This document shows positions 1-5,161 of a DNA stretch of 5,275 nt, piece by piece. Under the pieces are notes generated by a model, which was not told the origin of the DNA, did not search any database, and was given only the letters and a program-made list of their open reading frames with translations. The DNA comes from an uncultured Campylobacter sp. (GTDB lineage: Bacteria; Campylobacterota; Campylobacteria; Campylobacterales; Campylobacteraceae). The DNA is taken from contig CALEHZ010000277.1 of the NCBI GenBank assembly GCA_937875715.1, positions 1-5,275 on the forward strand, given 5' to 3'. Position 1 is the first letter of the stretch; each line of letters starts with the position of its first letter. The position numbers and the translations under genes were made by a program.

Positions 1-2
1 AT

Positions 3-368
3 TCTACAAGTTGCACACAACTTGCTCTTGGTGATTTTGGCTTAAAGGCTGTTGAGGCAGGTCGTATAAACTCTCGCCAAATTGAAGCAGCTCGTCAAGC
101 ATATACTCGTCATGTTAAGCGTCAAGCAAAAGGCTGGATTAGAGTATTCCCTGATAAGCCAATTACTAAAAAACCATTAGAAACTCGTATGGGTAAAGGT
201 AAAGGTGGCGTAGAAGAGTGGGTAATGAATATTAAGCCAGGTCGCATAATATTTGAGCTTGCTGGTGTTAGCGAAGAGCTTGCAAGAGAGGCTTTGACAA
301 TAGCGATGAATAAGCTTCCTTTCAAAACTAAGTTTGTAACAAGAGAGAGCGAAAATGAAATATACTGA
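3..368 (+). CDS. rplP: 50S ribosomal protein L16, 5' end outside window
   Basis: Large-subunit ribosomal protein that sits near the A site and the 5S rRNA/peptidyl transferase region. The visible part is 121 residues plus a TGA stop; the family is about 141 residues, so roughly 20 N-terminal residues lie upstream of the window. L16 hallmarks read in order: [67 protein letters not shown] and [13 protein letters not shown]. The C-terminus NEIY is typical of Campylobacterota. The stop overlaps the start of rpmC by 14 nt, which suggests translational coupling. One oddity is Cys at visible residue 4 where L16 normally has Gly (the G of the GT...FG stretch). It is first in the window of a co-directional ribosomal protein operon. 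Confidence 0.97.
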   Translation, partial: STSCTQLALGDFGLKAVEAGRINSRQIEAARQAYTRHVKRQAKGWIRVFPDKPITKKPLETRMGKGKGGVEEWVMNIKPGRIIFELAGVSEELAREALTIAMNKLPFKTKFVTRESENEIY

Positions 369-540
369 GTTAAAAGATAAAAGCGCAAGCGATTTAAACG
401 CGCTACTTAAAGAAAAAAAGGTGCTTTTATTTACCCTTAGACAAAAGCTAAGAACAATGCAGCTTTCTAATCCAAACGAAATTAGAGAGACTCGCAAAGA
501 TATCGCTAAAATCAATACAGCGATTAGCGCAAAAGGATAA
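355..540 (+). CDS. rpmC: 50S ribosomal protein L29
   Basis: Small two-helix large-subunit protein near the peptide exit tunnel, part of the docking area for nascent-chain factors. It is 61 residues, normal for the family. The N-terminal helix [14 protein letters not shown] and the signature-like region [20 protein letters not shown] (about residues 28-47), followed by [10 protein letters not shown], identify it. The ATG lies inside the end of rplP in another frame. The purine run AGAGAGAG just upstream, also within rplP, is the probable ribosome binding site. It lies between rplP and rpsQ in canonical order, with a 3-nt gap to rpsQ. Confidence 0.97.
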   Translation: MKYTELKDKSASDLNALLKEKKVLLFTLRQKLRTMQLSNPNEIRETRKDIAKINTAISAKG

Positions 541-543
541 AAA

Positions 544-801
544 ATGGCAGCAGATATGAAAAGAGTAATCCAAGGTCTAGTAGTCGCTATCAGCGGTGAT
601 AAAACTGCTAGCGTGCTAGTTGAGCGCAGAGTAATGCATCCTAGATATCACAAATTCGTAAAAAGATTTAAAAAATATCTAGTACATGATGAGAAAAATG
701 AGCTTAAAGTAGGCGATACTGTCGCAGCTATTGAGTGTAGACCGCTAAGTGCTAGAAAGAAATTTCGTCTAAAAGCGGTTCTAAAAACAGGAGTTGAATA
801 A
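544..801 (+). CDS. rpsQ: 30S ribosomal protein S17
   Basis: Primary 16S rRNA-binding protein of the small subunit, with an OB-fold. It is 85 residues, the usual length. Recognisable segments are [27 protein letters not shown] (residues 9-35), KKYLVHDE (43-50) and the S17 signature [20 protein letters not shown] (57-76). An AAGGA element at 533-537, six bases before the ATG at 544, supports this start. A second in-frame ATG four codons on (the MKR) is less likely. The stop codon TAA shares its last A with the ATG of rplN. Confidence 0.97.
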   Translation: MAADMKRVIQGLVVAISGDKTASVLVERRVMHPRYHKFVKRFKKYLVHDEKNELKVGDTVAAIECRPLSARKKFRLKAVLKTGVE

Positions 802-1169
802 TGATACAAAGTTTTACAAGATTAGCAGTAGCTGATAATAGTGGAGCTAAGGAGCTAATGTGTATTAAAGTTCTAGGTGGTAGTAAAAGACGCTATGCTA
901 GCCTAGGCGATGTTATCGTTTGCTCAGTAAAAAAAGCTCTACCAAATGGTAAAGTAAAAAAAGGTCAAGTGGTAAAAGCAGTAGTAGTTCGCACTAAAAA
1001 AGAAGTTCACCGCGCAGATGGTGCTTTGATCCGCTTTGATGAGAACGCAGCTGTTATACTTGATGCTAAAAGAGAGCCTATTGGAACTCGTATTTTTGGG
1101 CCAGTGGGTAGAGAAGTGCGCTATGCGAATTTTATGAAAATCGTATCTCTTGCGCCGGAGGTGTTATAA
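801..1169 (+). CDS. rplN: 50S ribosomal protein L14
   Basis: Large-subunit protein at the 30S interface that binds 23S rRNA and forms an intersubunit bridge. It is 122 residues, exactly the usual bacterial length. It opens with [20 protein letters not shown], close to the invariant MIQ...L.VADNSGA start. It contains [16 protein letters not shown] (71-86), the family signature, and [13 protein letters not shown] (95-107). AGGAG at 789-793 is a good Shine-Dalgarno. The start overlaps the rpsQ stop by one base (TAATG), and the stop overlaps rplX in the same way. Confidence 0.98.
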   Translation: MIQSFTRLAVADNSGAKELMCIKVLGGSKRRYASLGDVIVCSVKKALPNGKVKKGQVVKAVVVRTKKEVHRADGALIRFDENAAVILDAKREPIGTRIFGPVGREVRYANFMKIVSLAPEVL

Positions 1170-1402
1170 TGGCAGTAAAATATAAAATCAAAAAAGGCGA
1201 TAATGTAAAAATCATCGCTGGCGATGACAAGGGTAAAACAGCAAAAGTTATCCAGGTTTTAGCAAAAGAAGGCAAAGTAGTTTGCGAAGGCATTAAAGTA
1301 GCCAAAAAAGCTGTAAAACCAAGCGAGAAAAATCAAAATGGCGGATTTGTAAGCAAAGAAATGCCTATTGATATTTCAAATGTAGCAAAAGTAGAGGGCT
1401 AA
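1169..1402 (+). CDS. rplX: 50S ribosomal protein L24
   Basis: Assembly-initiating large-subunit protein that contacts the 5' region of 23S rRNA. A KOW motif fills residues 8-30 ([20 protein letters not shown]). It is followed by the [19 protein letters not shown] segment and the [17 protein letters not shown] region typical of L24. It is 77 residues, shorter than the roughly 104 of Escherichia coli L24 but as expected for Campylobacterota. It has the strongest ribosome binding site in the window, GGAGG at 1157-1161, seven bases before the ATG. It overlaps the rplN stop by one base. Confidence 0.97.
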   Translation: MAVKYKIKKGDNVKIIAGDDKGKTAKVIQVLAKEGKVVCEGIKVAKKAVKPSEKNQNGGFVSKEMPIDISNVAKVEG

Positions 1403-1406
1403 GACG

Positions 1407-1961
1407 ATGGCATTTCAAGCAAGATTACAACAAAAATATAAAGATAGCGTAAGAGGCGCGCTTTCAAGTGAGTTTGGCATAAAAAATCCTATGCTTATTC
1501 CAGCTCTTGAAAAAATCGTTATTAGCGTGGGAGCAGGGGACAGCGCAAAGGATCAAAAAACTTTACAAAATATGGCTGATACCATCTCACTAATCGCTGG
1601 TCAAAAAGCACTTATTACAAATGCTAAAAAATCAGTAGCTGGATTTAAAGTTCGCGAGGGCTTTCCTGTGGGTATTAAAGTAACACTTCGCAAAGAGCAA
1701 ATGTATGTTTTCTTAGACAAGTTAATTAGCATTGCTTTGCCACGCGTTAAAGACTTCCGTGGCTTGCCACGCAATGGCTTTGATGGCAGAGGAAACTACA
1801 ACTTTGGTCTAAACGAACAGCTAATGTTCCCTGAGGTAGTGTATGATCAAATCGTTCGCACTCATGGTATGAACATTACTATGGTTACAACAGCACCAGA
1901 TGATAAACAAGCTATGAAGCTACTTGAACTTCTTGGCTTACCATTTGCAAAAGGAAAGTAA
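1407..1961 (+). CDS. rplE: 50S ribosomal protein L5
   Basis: Binds 5S rRNA and sits in the central protuberance of the large subunit, contacting P-site tRNA. It is 184 residues, slightly longer than the 179 of Escherichia coli. Landmarks are the [16 protein letters not shown] segment near residues 31-46 and the [20 protein letters not shown] stretch (66-85). [20 protein letters not shown] (111-130), then YNFGLNEQ and FPEV (141-144), are the strongest L5 markers. GAGG at 1394-1397, ten bases upstream, is a modest ribosome binding site within the end of rplX. The gap to rplX is 4 nt and to rpsN 1 nt. Confidence 0.97.
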   Translation: MAFQARLQQKYKDSVRGALSSEFGIKNPMLIPALEKIVISVGAGDSAKDQKTLQNMADTISLIAGQKALITNAKKSVAGFKVREGFPVGIKVTLRKEQMYVFLDKLISIALPRVKDFRGLPRNGFDGRGNYNFGLNEQLMFPEVVYDQIVRTHGMNITMVTTAPDDKQAMKLLELLGLPFAKGK

Positions 1962-1962
1962 A

Positions 1963-2148
1963 ATGGCAAAAAAATCAATGATAGCAAAAGCAGCTCGCCC
2001 TGCTAAATTTTCTAGCAGAAAATACACAAGATGTAGCATTTGTGGTCGTCCACACTCTGTGTATCGTGACTTTGGAATTTGCCGTGTGTGCCTAAGAAAA
2101 ATGGCAAACGAAGGACTAATCCCAGGTCTTAAAAAAGCAAGCTGGTAA
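1963..2148 (+). CDS. rpsN: 30S ribosomal protein S14, zinc-binding (type Z)
   Basis: Small-subunit head protein assembled late with S3 and S10. It is 61 residues with the zinc ribbon CxxC-x12-CxxC formed by C24, C27, C40 and C43 (CSICGRP ... GICRVCLR). This places it in the short zinc-containing type rather than the roughly 100-residue C-minus type. The C-terminus [11 protein letters not shown] is standard. The open frame extends 13 codons upstream to an earlier ATG inside rplE, but the family begins with MAKKSM, and AAGGAAAG at 1951-1958 is correctly spaced for the ATG at 1963. It starts one base after the rplE stop. Confidence 0.97.
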   Translation: MAKKSMIAKAARPAKFSSRKYTRCSICGRPHSVYRDFGICRVCLRKMANEGLIPGLKKASW

Positions 2149-2157
2149 GGATAGAAA

Positions 2158-2550
2158 ATGAATGATTTAATTTCAGATGCACTAACTAGAATTCGCAATG
2201 CAAGCATGCGCCGTCTAGATACTACTAGACTTTTACACTCAAATGTTGTTGAGGGCGTGCTAAAAGTGCTTGAAGCAAAAGGCTATGTAGAAAGCTTTAA
2301 TGTAGTTGAAGAAGAGCGCAAAAAATTCATCAATGTAGTACTAAAATACGATGAGCACGGCAGAAGCGTAATTACTGAGCTAAAAAGAGTTTCAAAACCA
2401 GGACGCCGTGTGTATAAAGGCAAAGATGAAATCAAACGCTTTAAAAACGGCTATGGCACGATTATCGTTAGCACAAACAAAGGCGTGCTAGCAAATGACG
2501 CAGCGCATAAAGAAGGCGTTGGCGGCGAAGTGCTTTGTACTGTTTGGTAA
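2158..2550 (+). CDS. rpsH: 30S ribosomal protein S8
   Basis: Primary binder of the central domain of 16S rRNA; in Escherichia coli it is also the translational repressor of the spc operon. It is 130 residues, the usual length. It starts [15 protein letters not shown], has [13 protein letters not shown] and [14 protein letters not shown] in the middle, and ends with the S8 signature region [20 protein letters not shown], then VLCTVW. AAGGA at 2147-2151 overlaps the rpsN stop and sets the start. It is the last gene of the ribosomal run here. In Campylobacter jejuni, as in most bacteria, rplF follows directly; here two hairpins and a convergent gene follow. Confidence 0.98.
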   Translation: MNDLISDALTRIRNASMRRLDTTRLLHSNVVEGVLKVLEAKGYVESFNVVEEERKKFINVVLKYDEHGRSVITELKRVSKPGRRVYKGKDEIKRFKNGYGTIIVSTNKGVLANDAAHKEGVGGEVLCTVW

Positions 2551-2556
2551 GAATAT

Positions 2557-2588
2557 TTTAGCTTGAATTTTATGAAATTCAAGCTAAA
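2557..2588 (+). terminator. Perfect 14-bp hairpin just after rpsH
   Basis: Arms 2557-2570 (TTTAGCTTGAATTT) and 2575-2588 (AAATTCAAGCTAAA) are perfectly complementary around the 4-nt loop TATG. The hairpin begins six bases after the rpsH stop. The stem is AT-rich and is followed not by a T-run but by a second hairpin. It may act with that hairpin as a terminator or as a 3'-end stabiliser of the ribosomal mRNA. The structure is certain; the role is inferred. Confidence 0.6.
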
Positions 2589-2613
2589 TGCTACCCAGTT
2601 CTACTGGGTAGCA
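2589..2613 (+). terminator. Second perfect hairpin (11 bp) after rpsH
   Basis: Arms 2589-2599 (TGCTACCCAGT) and 2603-2613 (ACTGGGTAGCA) pair perfectly around a 3-nt loop (TCT). It starts on the base after the preceding hairpin ends. It is the most GC-rich element of the spacer. No U-run follows on either strand, so it is not a textbook intrinsic terminator, but the tandem pair is well placed to end or protect the rpsH transcript. Confidence 0.55.
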
Positions 2614-2615
2614 AA

Positions 2616-2657
2616 TTCATAAAATTCAGTTCATAAAATTCAGTTCATAAAATTCAC
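2616..2657. repeat. Three tandem 14-bp repeats TTCATAAAATTCAG
   Basis: Copies lie at 2616-2629, 2630-2643 and 2644-2657 with no spacing. The first two are identical and the third differs only in its last base (C for G). Each copy carries the octamer AAAATTCA. A related CATAAAATTCA occurs alone at about 2838-2848. Confidence 0.95.
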
Positions 2658-2716
2658 TTTTTGCTTATGGATTTTTATTTCAAGCAAGTCGCTAGAGCGA
2701 AATTAAAATAATGTGT

Positions 2717-2752
2717 TTTATAAAATTCAGCCTGTGAATTTTATAAATTTTT
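2717..2752 (+). terminator. Hairpin from an inverted octamer pair, with T-run
   Basis: Arms 2717-2729 (TTTATAAAATTCA) and 2735-2747 (TGAATTTTATAAA) pair perfectly over 13 bp around loop GCCTG. TTTTT follows at 2748-2752, giving intrinsic-terminator form for + strand transcription, although the stem is AT-rich. The stem is built from one octamer in each orientation, as paired uptake signals form terminators in Neisseria and Haemophilus (known there, inferred here). Confidence 0.55.
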
Positions 2753-2769
2753 GGCTTAAAAGCAGGCGC

Positions 2770-2828
2770 AAAAATACTGCAATAGCCTCTTAAAATCATT
2801 ATTTAAAAGGCTTTTATCAGTACTTTTT
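2770..2828 (-). terminator. Long imperfect hairpin, likely bidirectional terminator
   Basis: Outer arms 2770-2779 and 2818-2828 pair with one bulged C at 2823 (AAAAATACTG with CAGTACTTTTT). Inner arms 2784-2794 and 2802-2812 pair over 11 positions with one mismatch around a 7-nt loop. Read on the minus strand the hairpin begins about 50 nt after the transporter stop and ends in TTTTT, so it is the best candidate for that gene's terminator. The + strand copy also ends in TTTTT, so it may serve both directions. Confidence 0.65.
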
Positions 2829-2876
2829 CTCAAAATCCATAAAATTCACCCAATAGAATGCAATAAAGAATTCAAG

Positions 2877-4319
2877 CTATTTTTTTATTAGCCTAAATAT
2901 ATAGCCTTTTAGCAAAAATAAAAGCAGAGCACAGGCAAAAAGCACAATTGCTGAGTGCTTAAATAATTCTGGCAAAAGCTCGATTTTATTAGCATCTACA
3001 TTACCGCCGACGATGCCAGCTATGACATTGCCAAGTGAGCCAGTTATAAGCCACAGACCCATAGCTTGCGATTTTATCGCTTGTGGAGCGATTTTGGTAA
3101 AGAGTGAGAGTCCCACAGGCGAAAGACAAATTTCACCTAAGGTAAGAAAAAACATGCTTACTACTATCCATAGCATTGAGACCTGTGCAGTTCCGCCAAG
3201 AACTTCAAGTGCCGCAAAATACATAACAACAAAGCCAAGTCCTGCAAAAAATAATCCTAAGGCAAACTTCGCAGTAGATGAAAGCCCAAACCCTCTTTGG
3301 CTAAGATAAAGCCAAAATTGCGCAGCAATTGGCGCAAAAATGATGATAAAAATAGGATTTAGCGACTGAAACCAAGCAACAGGCACACTAAAACCAAATA
3401 AATTTTTATCTGTAAAGTCGTTTGCAAAAAGATTATATGATGTTGGCTGCTGCTCAAACGCTGAGAAAAACACAGCACCAGCTAGCATAAAAATCATCAT
3501 CGCAACAAGGCCTTTTTTCTCATCTTTATTTAGCTTAGATGAAAAGAAAAAATAAGCAAAATAAACAGCCACACAAAAAAGAATAAAAAATACTAAATTT
3601 GTTGAAATAGAAGAAGCTTTAGAATCTAAAATTTCAAAATAAAATAGTCCAAAAAGCAGCAAAATAAACGCTATAATTGCGACAAATGACATACAAAATT
3701 TGCCAAAACCTACATTTTTTAGGCGCTGCCAGTTTTCGCTTAAGCCCACTTTTTCATCAAATTCATCAAAGTCTTTTATAGCTATAAAATAAAAAATCGC
3801 CAGTGAAATAAGCATACCAACGCCGCCAGCACCAAGCCCAAAATGAAAACCGTAGCCCTCAGCCAAATAGCCACAAATCAAAGGCGCAAAAAATGAGCCG
3901 ATATTTATACCCATATAAAAAATCGTAAAGCCAGAATCACGCCTTTCATCGCCAGGCTTATACATCGCACCAACCATCACAGAAGCGCAAGTCTTAAAAA
4001 GCCCAGAGCCAACAATAATAAGACTAAGCCCCAAAAAAAAGGCATAATCATAAAAATACGAAAAGCCAAGAGCTACATGTCCAAGTGCGATAATCACAGA
4101 ACCGATGAAAATCGCACGCTTTTGCCCAAAGACATTATCAGCCAGCCAGCCGCCAGGAAGTGCTGCTAAATACATACAACCTGCAAAAATGCCTGTGATG
4201 GCAGAAGCGTCTTCTCTGCTAAGTTCTAAGCCGCCCACACCTTGACTTGCCATCATCACAAAAATGAGCAAAGGTCTAATGCCATAATATGAAAATCTTT
4301 CCCAAAGCCACCGCAGCAA
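2877..4319 (-). CDS. POT/PTR2-family proton-coupled oligopeptide transporter, 5' end probably damaged
   Basis: Inner-membrane symporter of the proton-dependent oligopeptide transporter family, expected to import di- and tripeptides; some members carry other solutes. The readable protein is 480 residues with about twelve or more hydrophobic segments. Motifs in order are WERFSYYG (6-13), GGWLAD (56-61), FYMGINIGS (134-142, the PTR2 signature), FSAFEQQ (285-291), FQSLNPIF (317-324) and GEICLSPVGL (395-404, a TM10 hallmark). The position given as the start is a TTG without a ribosome binding site, and no in-frame ATG exists between the upstream stop TAG (4353-4355) and that point. The first Glu of the ExxER proton-coupling motif is replaced by Trp at residue 4, and normal members have some 15-20 more N-terminal residues. 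A possible remnant (PIGLF, then TFA) lies upstream in another frame. It converges on rpsH. Family assignment is firm; whether it is functional is doubtful. Confidence 0.88.
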   Translation of the reverse strand: MLRWLWERFSYYGIRPLLIFVMMASQGVGGLELSREDASAITGIFAGCMYLAALPGGWLADNVFGQKRAIFIGSVIIALGHVALGFSYFYDYAFFLGLSLIIVGSGLFKTCASVMVGAMYKPGDERRDSGFTIFYMGINIGSFFAPLICGYLAEGYGFHFGLGAGGVGMLISLAIFYFIAIKDFDEFDEKVGLSENWQRLKNVGFGKFCMSFVAIIAFILLLFGLFYFEILDSKASSISTNLVFFILFCVAVYFAYFFFSSKLNKDEKKGLVAMMIFMLAGAVFFSAFEQQPTSYNLFANDFTDKNLFGFSVPVAWFQSLNPIFIIIFAPIAAQFWLYLSQRGFGLSSTAKFALGLFFAGLGFVVMYFAALEVLGGTAQVSMLWIVVSMFFLTLGEICLSPVGLSLFTKIAPQAIKSQAMGLWLITGSLGNVIAGIVGGNVDANKIELLPELFKHSAIVLFACALLLFLLKGYIFRLIKK

Positions 4320-4366
4320 AAGTGCTACTATGCGAGTGCGAAGTAAAAAGCCCTATTGGCCAAATT

Positions 4367-4390
4367 AAAAAATTCAAGCCTGAATTTTCT
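4367..4390 (-). terminator. Hairpin of inverted AAAATTCA octamers
   Basis: AAAATTCA at 4369-4376 and TGAATTTT at 4381-4388 pair around loop AGCC. On the minus strand the stem extends to 10 bp through one G-U pair, and it ends in a T-rich stretch. It lies 10 nt after the 3' end of the minus-strand repeat-protein gene, so it fits as that gene's terminator. It also sits in what would be the leader of the transporter gene. Confidence 0.5.
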
Positions 4391-4400
4391 AAAAAAAATA

Positions 4401-4702
4401 TTACAAAATATTATCATTAAAATCTTGAGTAAGAGCAAGTAAATCTAGCGAATTTTTGTCGTTTTGGTCATTTGTGTAACTGCTATTTTTTTGATCTATT
4501 ACTTTATTTACAGCATTATCTATTTTTTGTGGATAGCCTGCTAGATTATTTTTCTCTTTTATTATAGGAGTTATCTTATATCGCGGTCCAAGAAATTTAA
4601 CTTGGGGGCTAATTGTTGCCAAAGGAACTCATCAAATTCTCCGTGGAAAATTCCATCTGAAATCTTAGCTCTATCAAATACTACAGTAGTTCCAAAAAAC
4701 TC
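4401..4702 (-). pseudogene. Out-of-frame 3' remainder of the repeat-protein gene
   Basis: Reading on from the TGA at 4703-4705 in the same frame gives EFFGTTVVFDRAKISDGIFHGEFDEF, which continues the repeat pattern of the upstream part: a 17-residue unit, then a new unit starting DGIF. That frame then degenerates and ends at a TAA near 4570. From about 4625 a different frame takes over, open from a TTG at 4622 to the TAA at 4401-4403. It encodes a hydrophilic tail (VKFLGPRYKITPIIKEKNN, then an Asn/Asp/Lys-rich end). Restoring one base near 4624 would join the two frames and make a gene of about 189 residues ending at 4401. The last 73 codons have no ribosome binding site, so a separate gene is less likely. 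Confidence 0.55.
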
Positions 4703-4969
4703 TCAGCCTTCTACTTTGCCATTGATATCAACTATGCCATGAAACCTTCCATTTTCAATAGTTCCGTCATTTACAACATGCCCTCTAAAGTCTCCGCCGC
4801 TTACGGTTGAGCCAGCTTTAATATCGACATTGTTATTAAACTCTCCGCCCTCAATTGCGCCAAAGCTATCGACCTTGCCAGTAAACACGCCGCCTTTTAT
4901 GGTGCCGTGATTTTCAACATTTTCTGTGTAAGTTCCACCATTTACTATTTGATCTGGTTCTATACGCAT
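4703..4969 (-). CDS. Gly/Phe-repeat protein of unknown function, cut short by TGA
   Basis: Eighty-eight residues, family not recognised. After a short N-terminus (MRIEPDQIVN) the protein consists of units of the form GGxFxxxVxxxGxIx, starting at residues 11, 26, 41, 58, 73 and 88, with spacings 15, 15, 17, 15, 15. Short Gly/Val/Ile/Phe repeats of this kind suggest a stacked beta-solenoid or polymer-forming scaffold; this is inference. No signal peptide or membrane segment is visible, so it is probably cytoplasmic. The ATG at 4967-4969 has a purine-rich leader (AAAGAG) and lies 20 bases downstream of an extended -10 promoter. The TGA falls at the second residue of the sixth unit, normally Gly, and repeat coding continues beyond it, so this is probably the 5' part of a broken gene. 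Confidence 0.6.
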   Translation of the reverse strand: MRIEPDQIVNGGTYTENVENHGTIKGGVFTGKVDSFGAIEGGEFNNNVDIKAGSTVSGGDFRGHVVNDGTIENGRFHGIVDINGKVEG

Positions 4970-4989
4970 TTTTTCTCTTTTTCTTTAAA

Positions 4990-4998
4990 ATTATATCA
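4990..4998 (-). promoter_or_regulatory. Extended -10 promoter for the repeat-protein gene
   Basis: The minus strand reads TGATATAAT, a perfect TATAAT at 4995-4990 preceded by TGN. This is the usual strong element of Campylobacter sigma-70 promoters, which often lack a clear -35 box. T- and A-runs lie upstream. The -35 position offers at best TTGTAA at 18-bp spacing. Transcription would start about 15 nt before the ATG at 4969. Confidence 0.65.
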
Positions 4999-5025
4999 AT
5001 TTTTTTAAAAATATTACAAAATATT

Positions 5026-5123
5026 TGAATTTTTTAGAAAATTCAGCTTTTAGAAAATTCAAACTTTTTAGAAAATTCAAACTTTTTAGAAAATTCAAAG
5101 CTCCAGTGTTTTTAGAAAATTTA
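5026..5123. repeat. Near-tandem array of 14-mer TTTTAGAAAATTCA
   Basis: Exact copies start at 5032, 5048, 5066 and 5084; a degenerate copy (last four bases TTTA) starts at 5110. Spacings are 16, 18, 18 and 26 nt. The middle of the array is a tandem 18-bp unit, TTTTTAGAAAATTCAAAC. An inverted octamer at 5026-5033 pairs with the first copy around the 4-nt loop TTAG. Inverted exact copies of the same 14-mer lie at 5164-5177 and, far away, at 4381-4394. Confidence 0.95.
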
Positions 5124-5161
5124 AATCTTGCGGTAGCGGAAGTTTAATAAAAGCTGGACCA

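Larger units (their letters stand above)
2551..2876. other. Non-coding spacer rich in hairpins and AAAATTCA repeats
   Basis: No credible gene on either strand. In order it holds a 14-bp perfect hairpin, an 11-bp perfect hairpin and three tandem 14-bp repeats. Then comes a weaker inverted repeat (2671-2681 with 2699-2709, one mismatch, with a small TCGCT/AGCGA inner palindrome). A 13-bp perfect hairpin with a T-run and a long imperfect hairpin complete it. The octamer AAAATTCA or its complement occurs seven times, starting at 2564, 2621, 2635, 2649, 2722, 2735 and 2841. The segment lies between the converging rpsH and the peptide transporter gene, so termination of both transcripts is its obvious role. 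Confidence 0.85.

Noticed and set aside
122..515. Open minus-strand frames across rplP and rpmC
   Set aside because: They are antisense to well-identified ribosomal genes, lack ribosome binding sites and show no family features.
1924..1962. Upstream extension of rpsN starting inside rplE
   Set aside because: The 13 extra residues are absent from S14 proteins, and a good ribosome binding site serves the ATG at 1963.
1938..2207. Open minus-strand frame across rpsN and the start of rpsH
   Set aside because: It is a shadow of the rpsN and rpsH coding sequence.
2616..2657. CRISPR-like array
   Set aside because: The repeats abut without spacers and are only 14 bp long; the 5032-5123 array likewise has no spacers of CRISPR length.
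3013..3309. Open plus-strand frame inside the transporter gene
   Set aside because: It is antisense to a region with clear POT motifs and has no plausible domain or ribosome binding site.
4401..4622. Independent small gene starting at TTG 4622
   Set aside because: It has no ribosome binding site or promoter, and it fits better as the frameshifted tail of the repeat-protein gene, though this is not certain.
4703..4705. TGA decoded as glycine or selenocysteine
   Set aside because: UGA-glycine codes are known in other phyla, but rplP here ends in TGA as a normal stop. The site matches Gly in a repeat rather than a selenoprotein motif, and I see no clear selenocysteine insertion structure after it.
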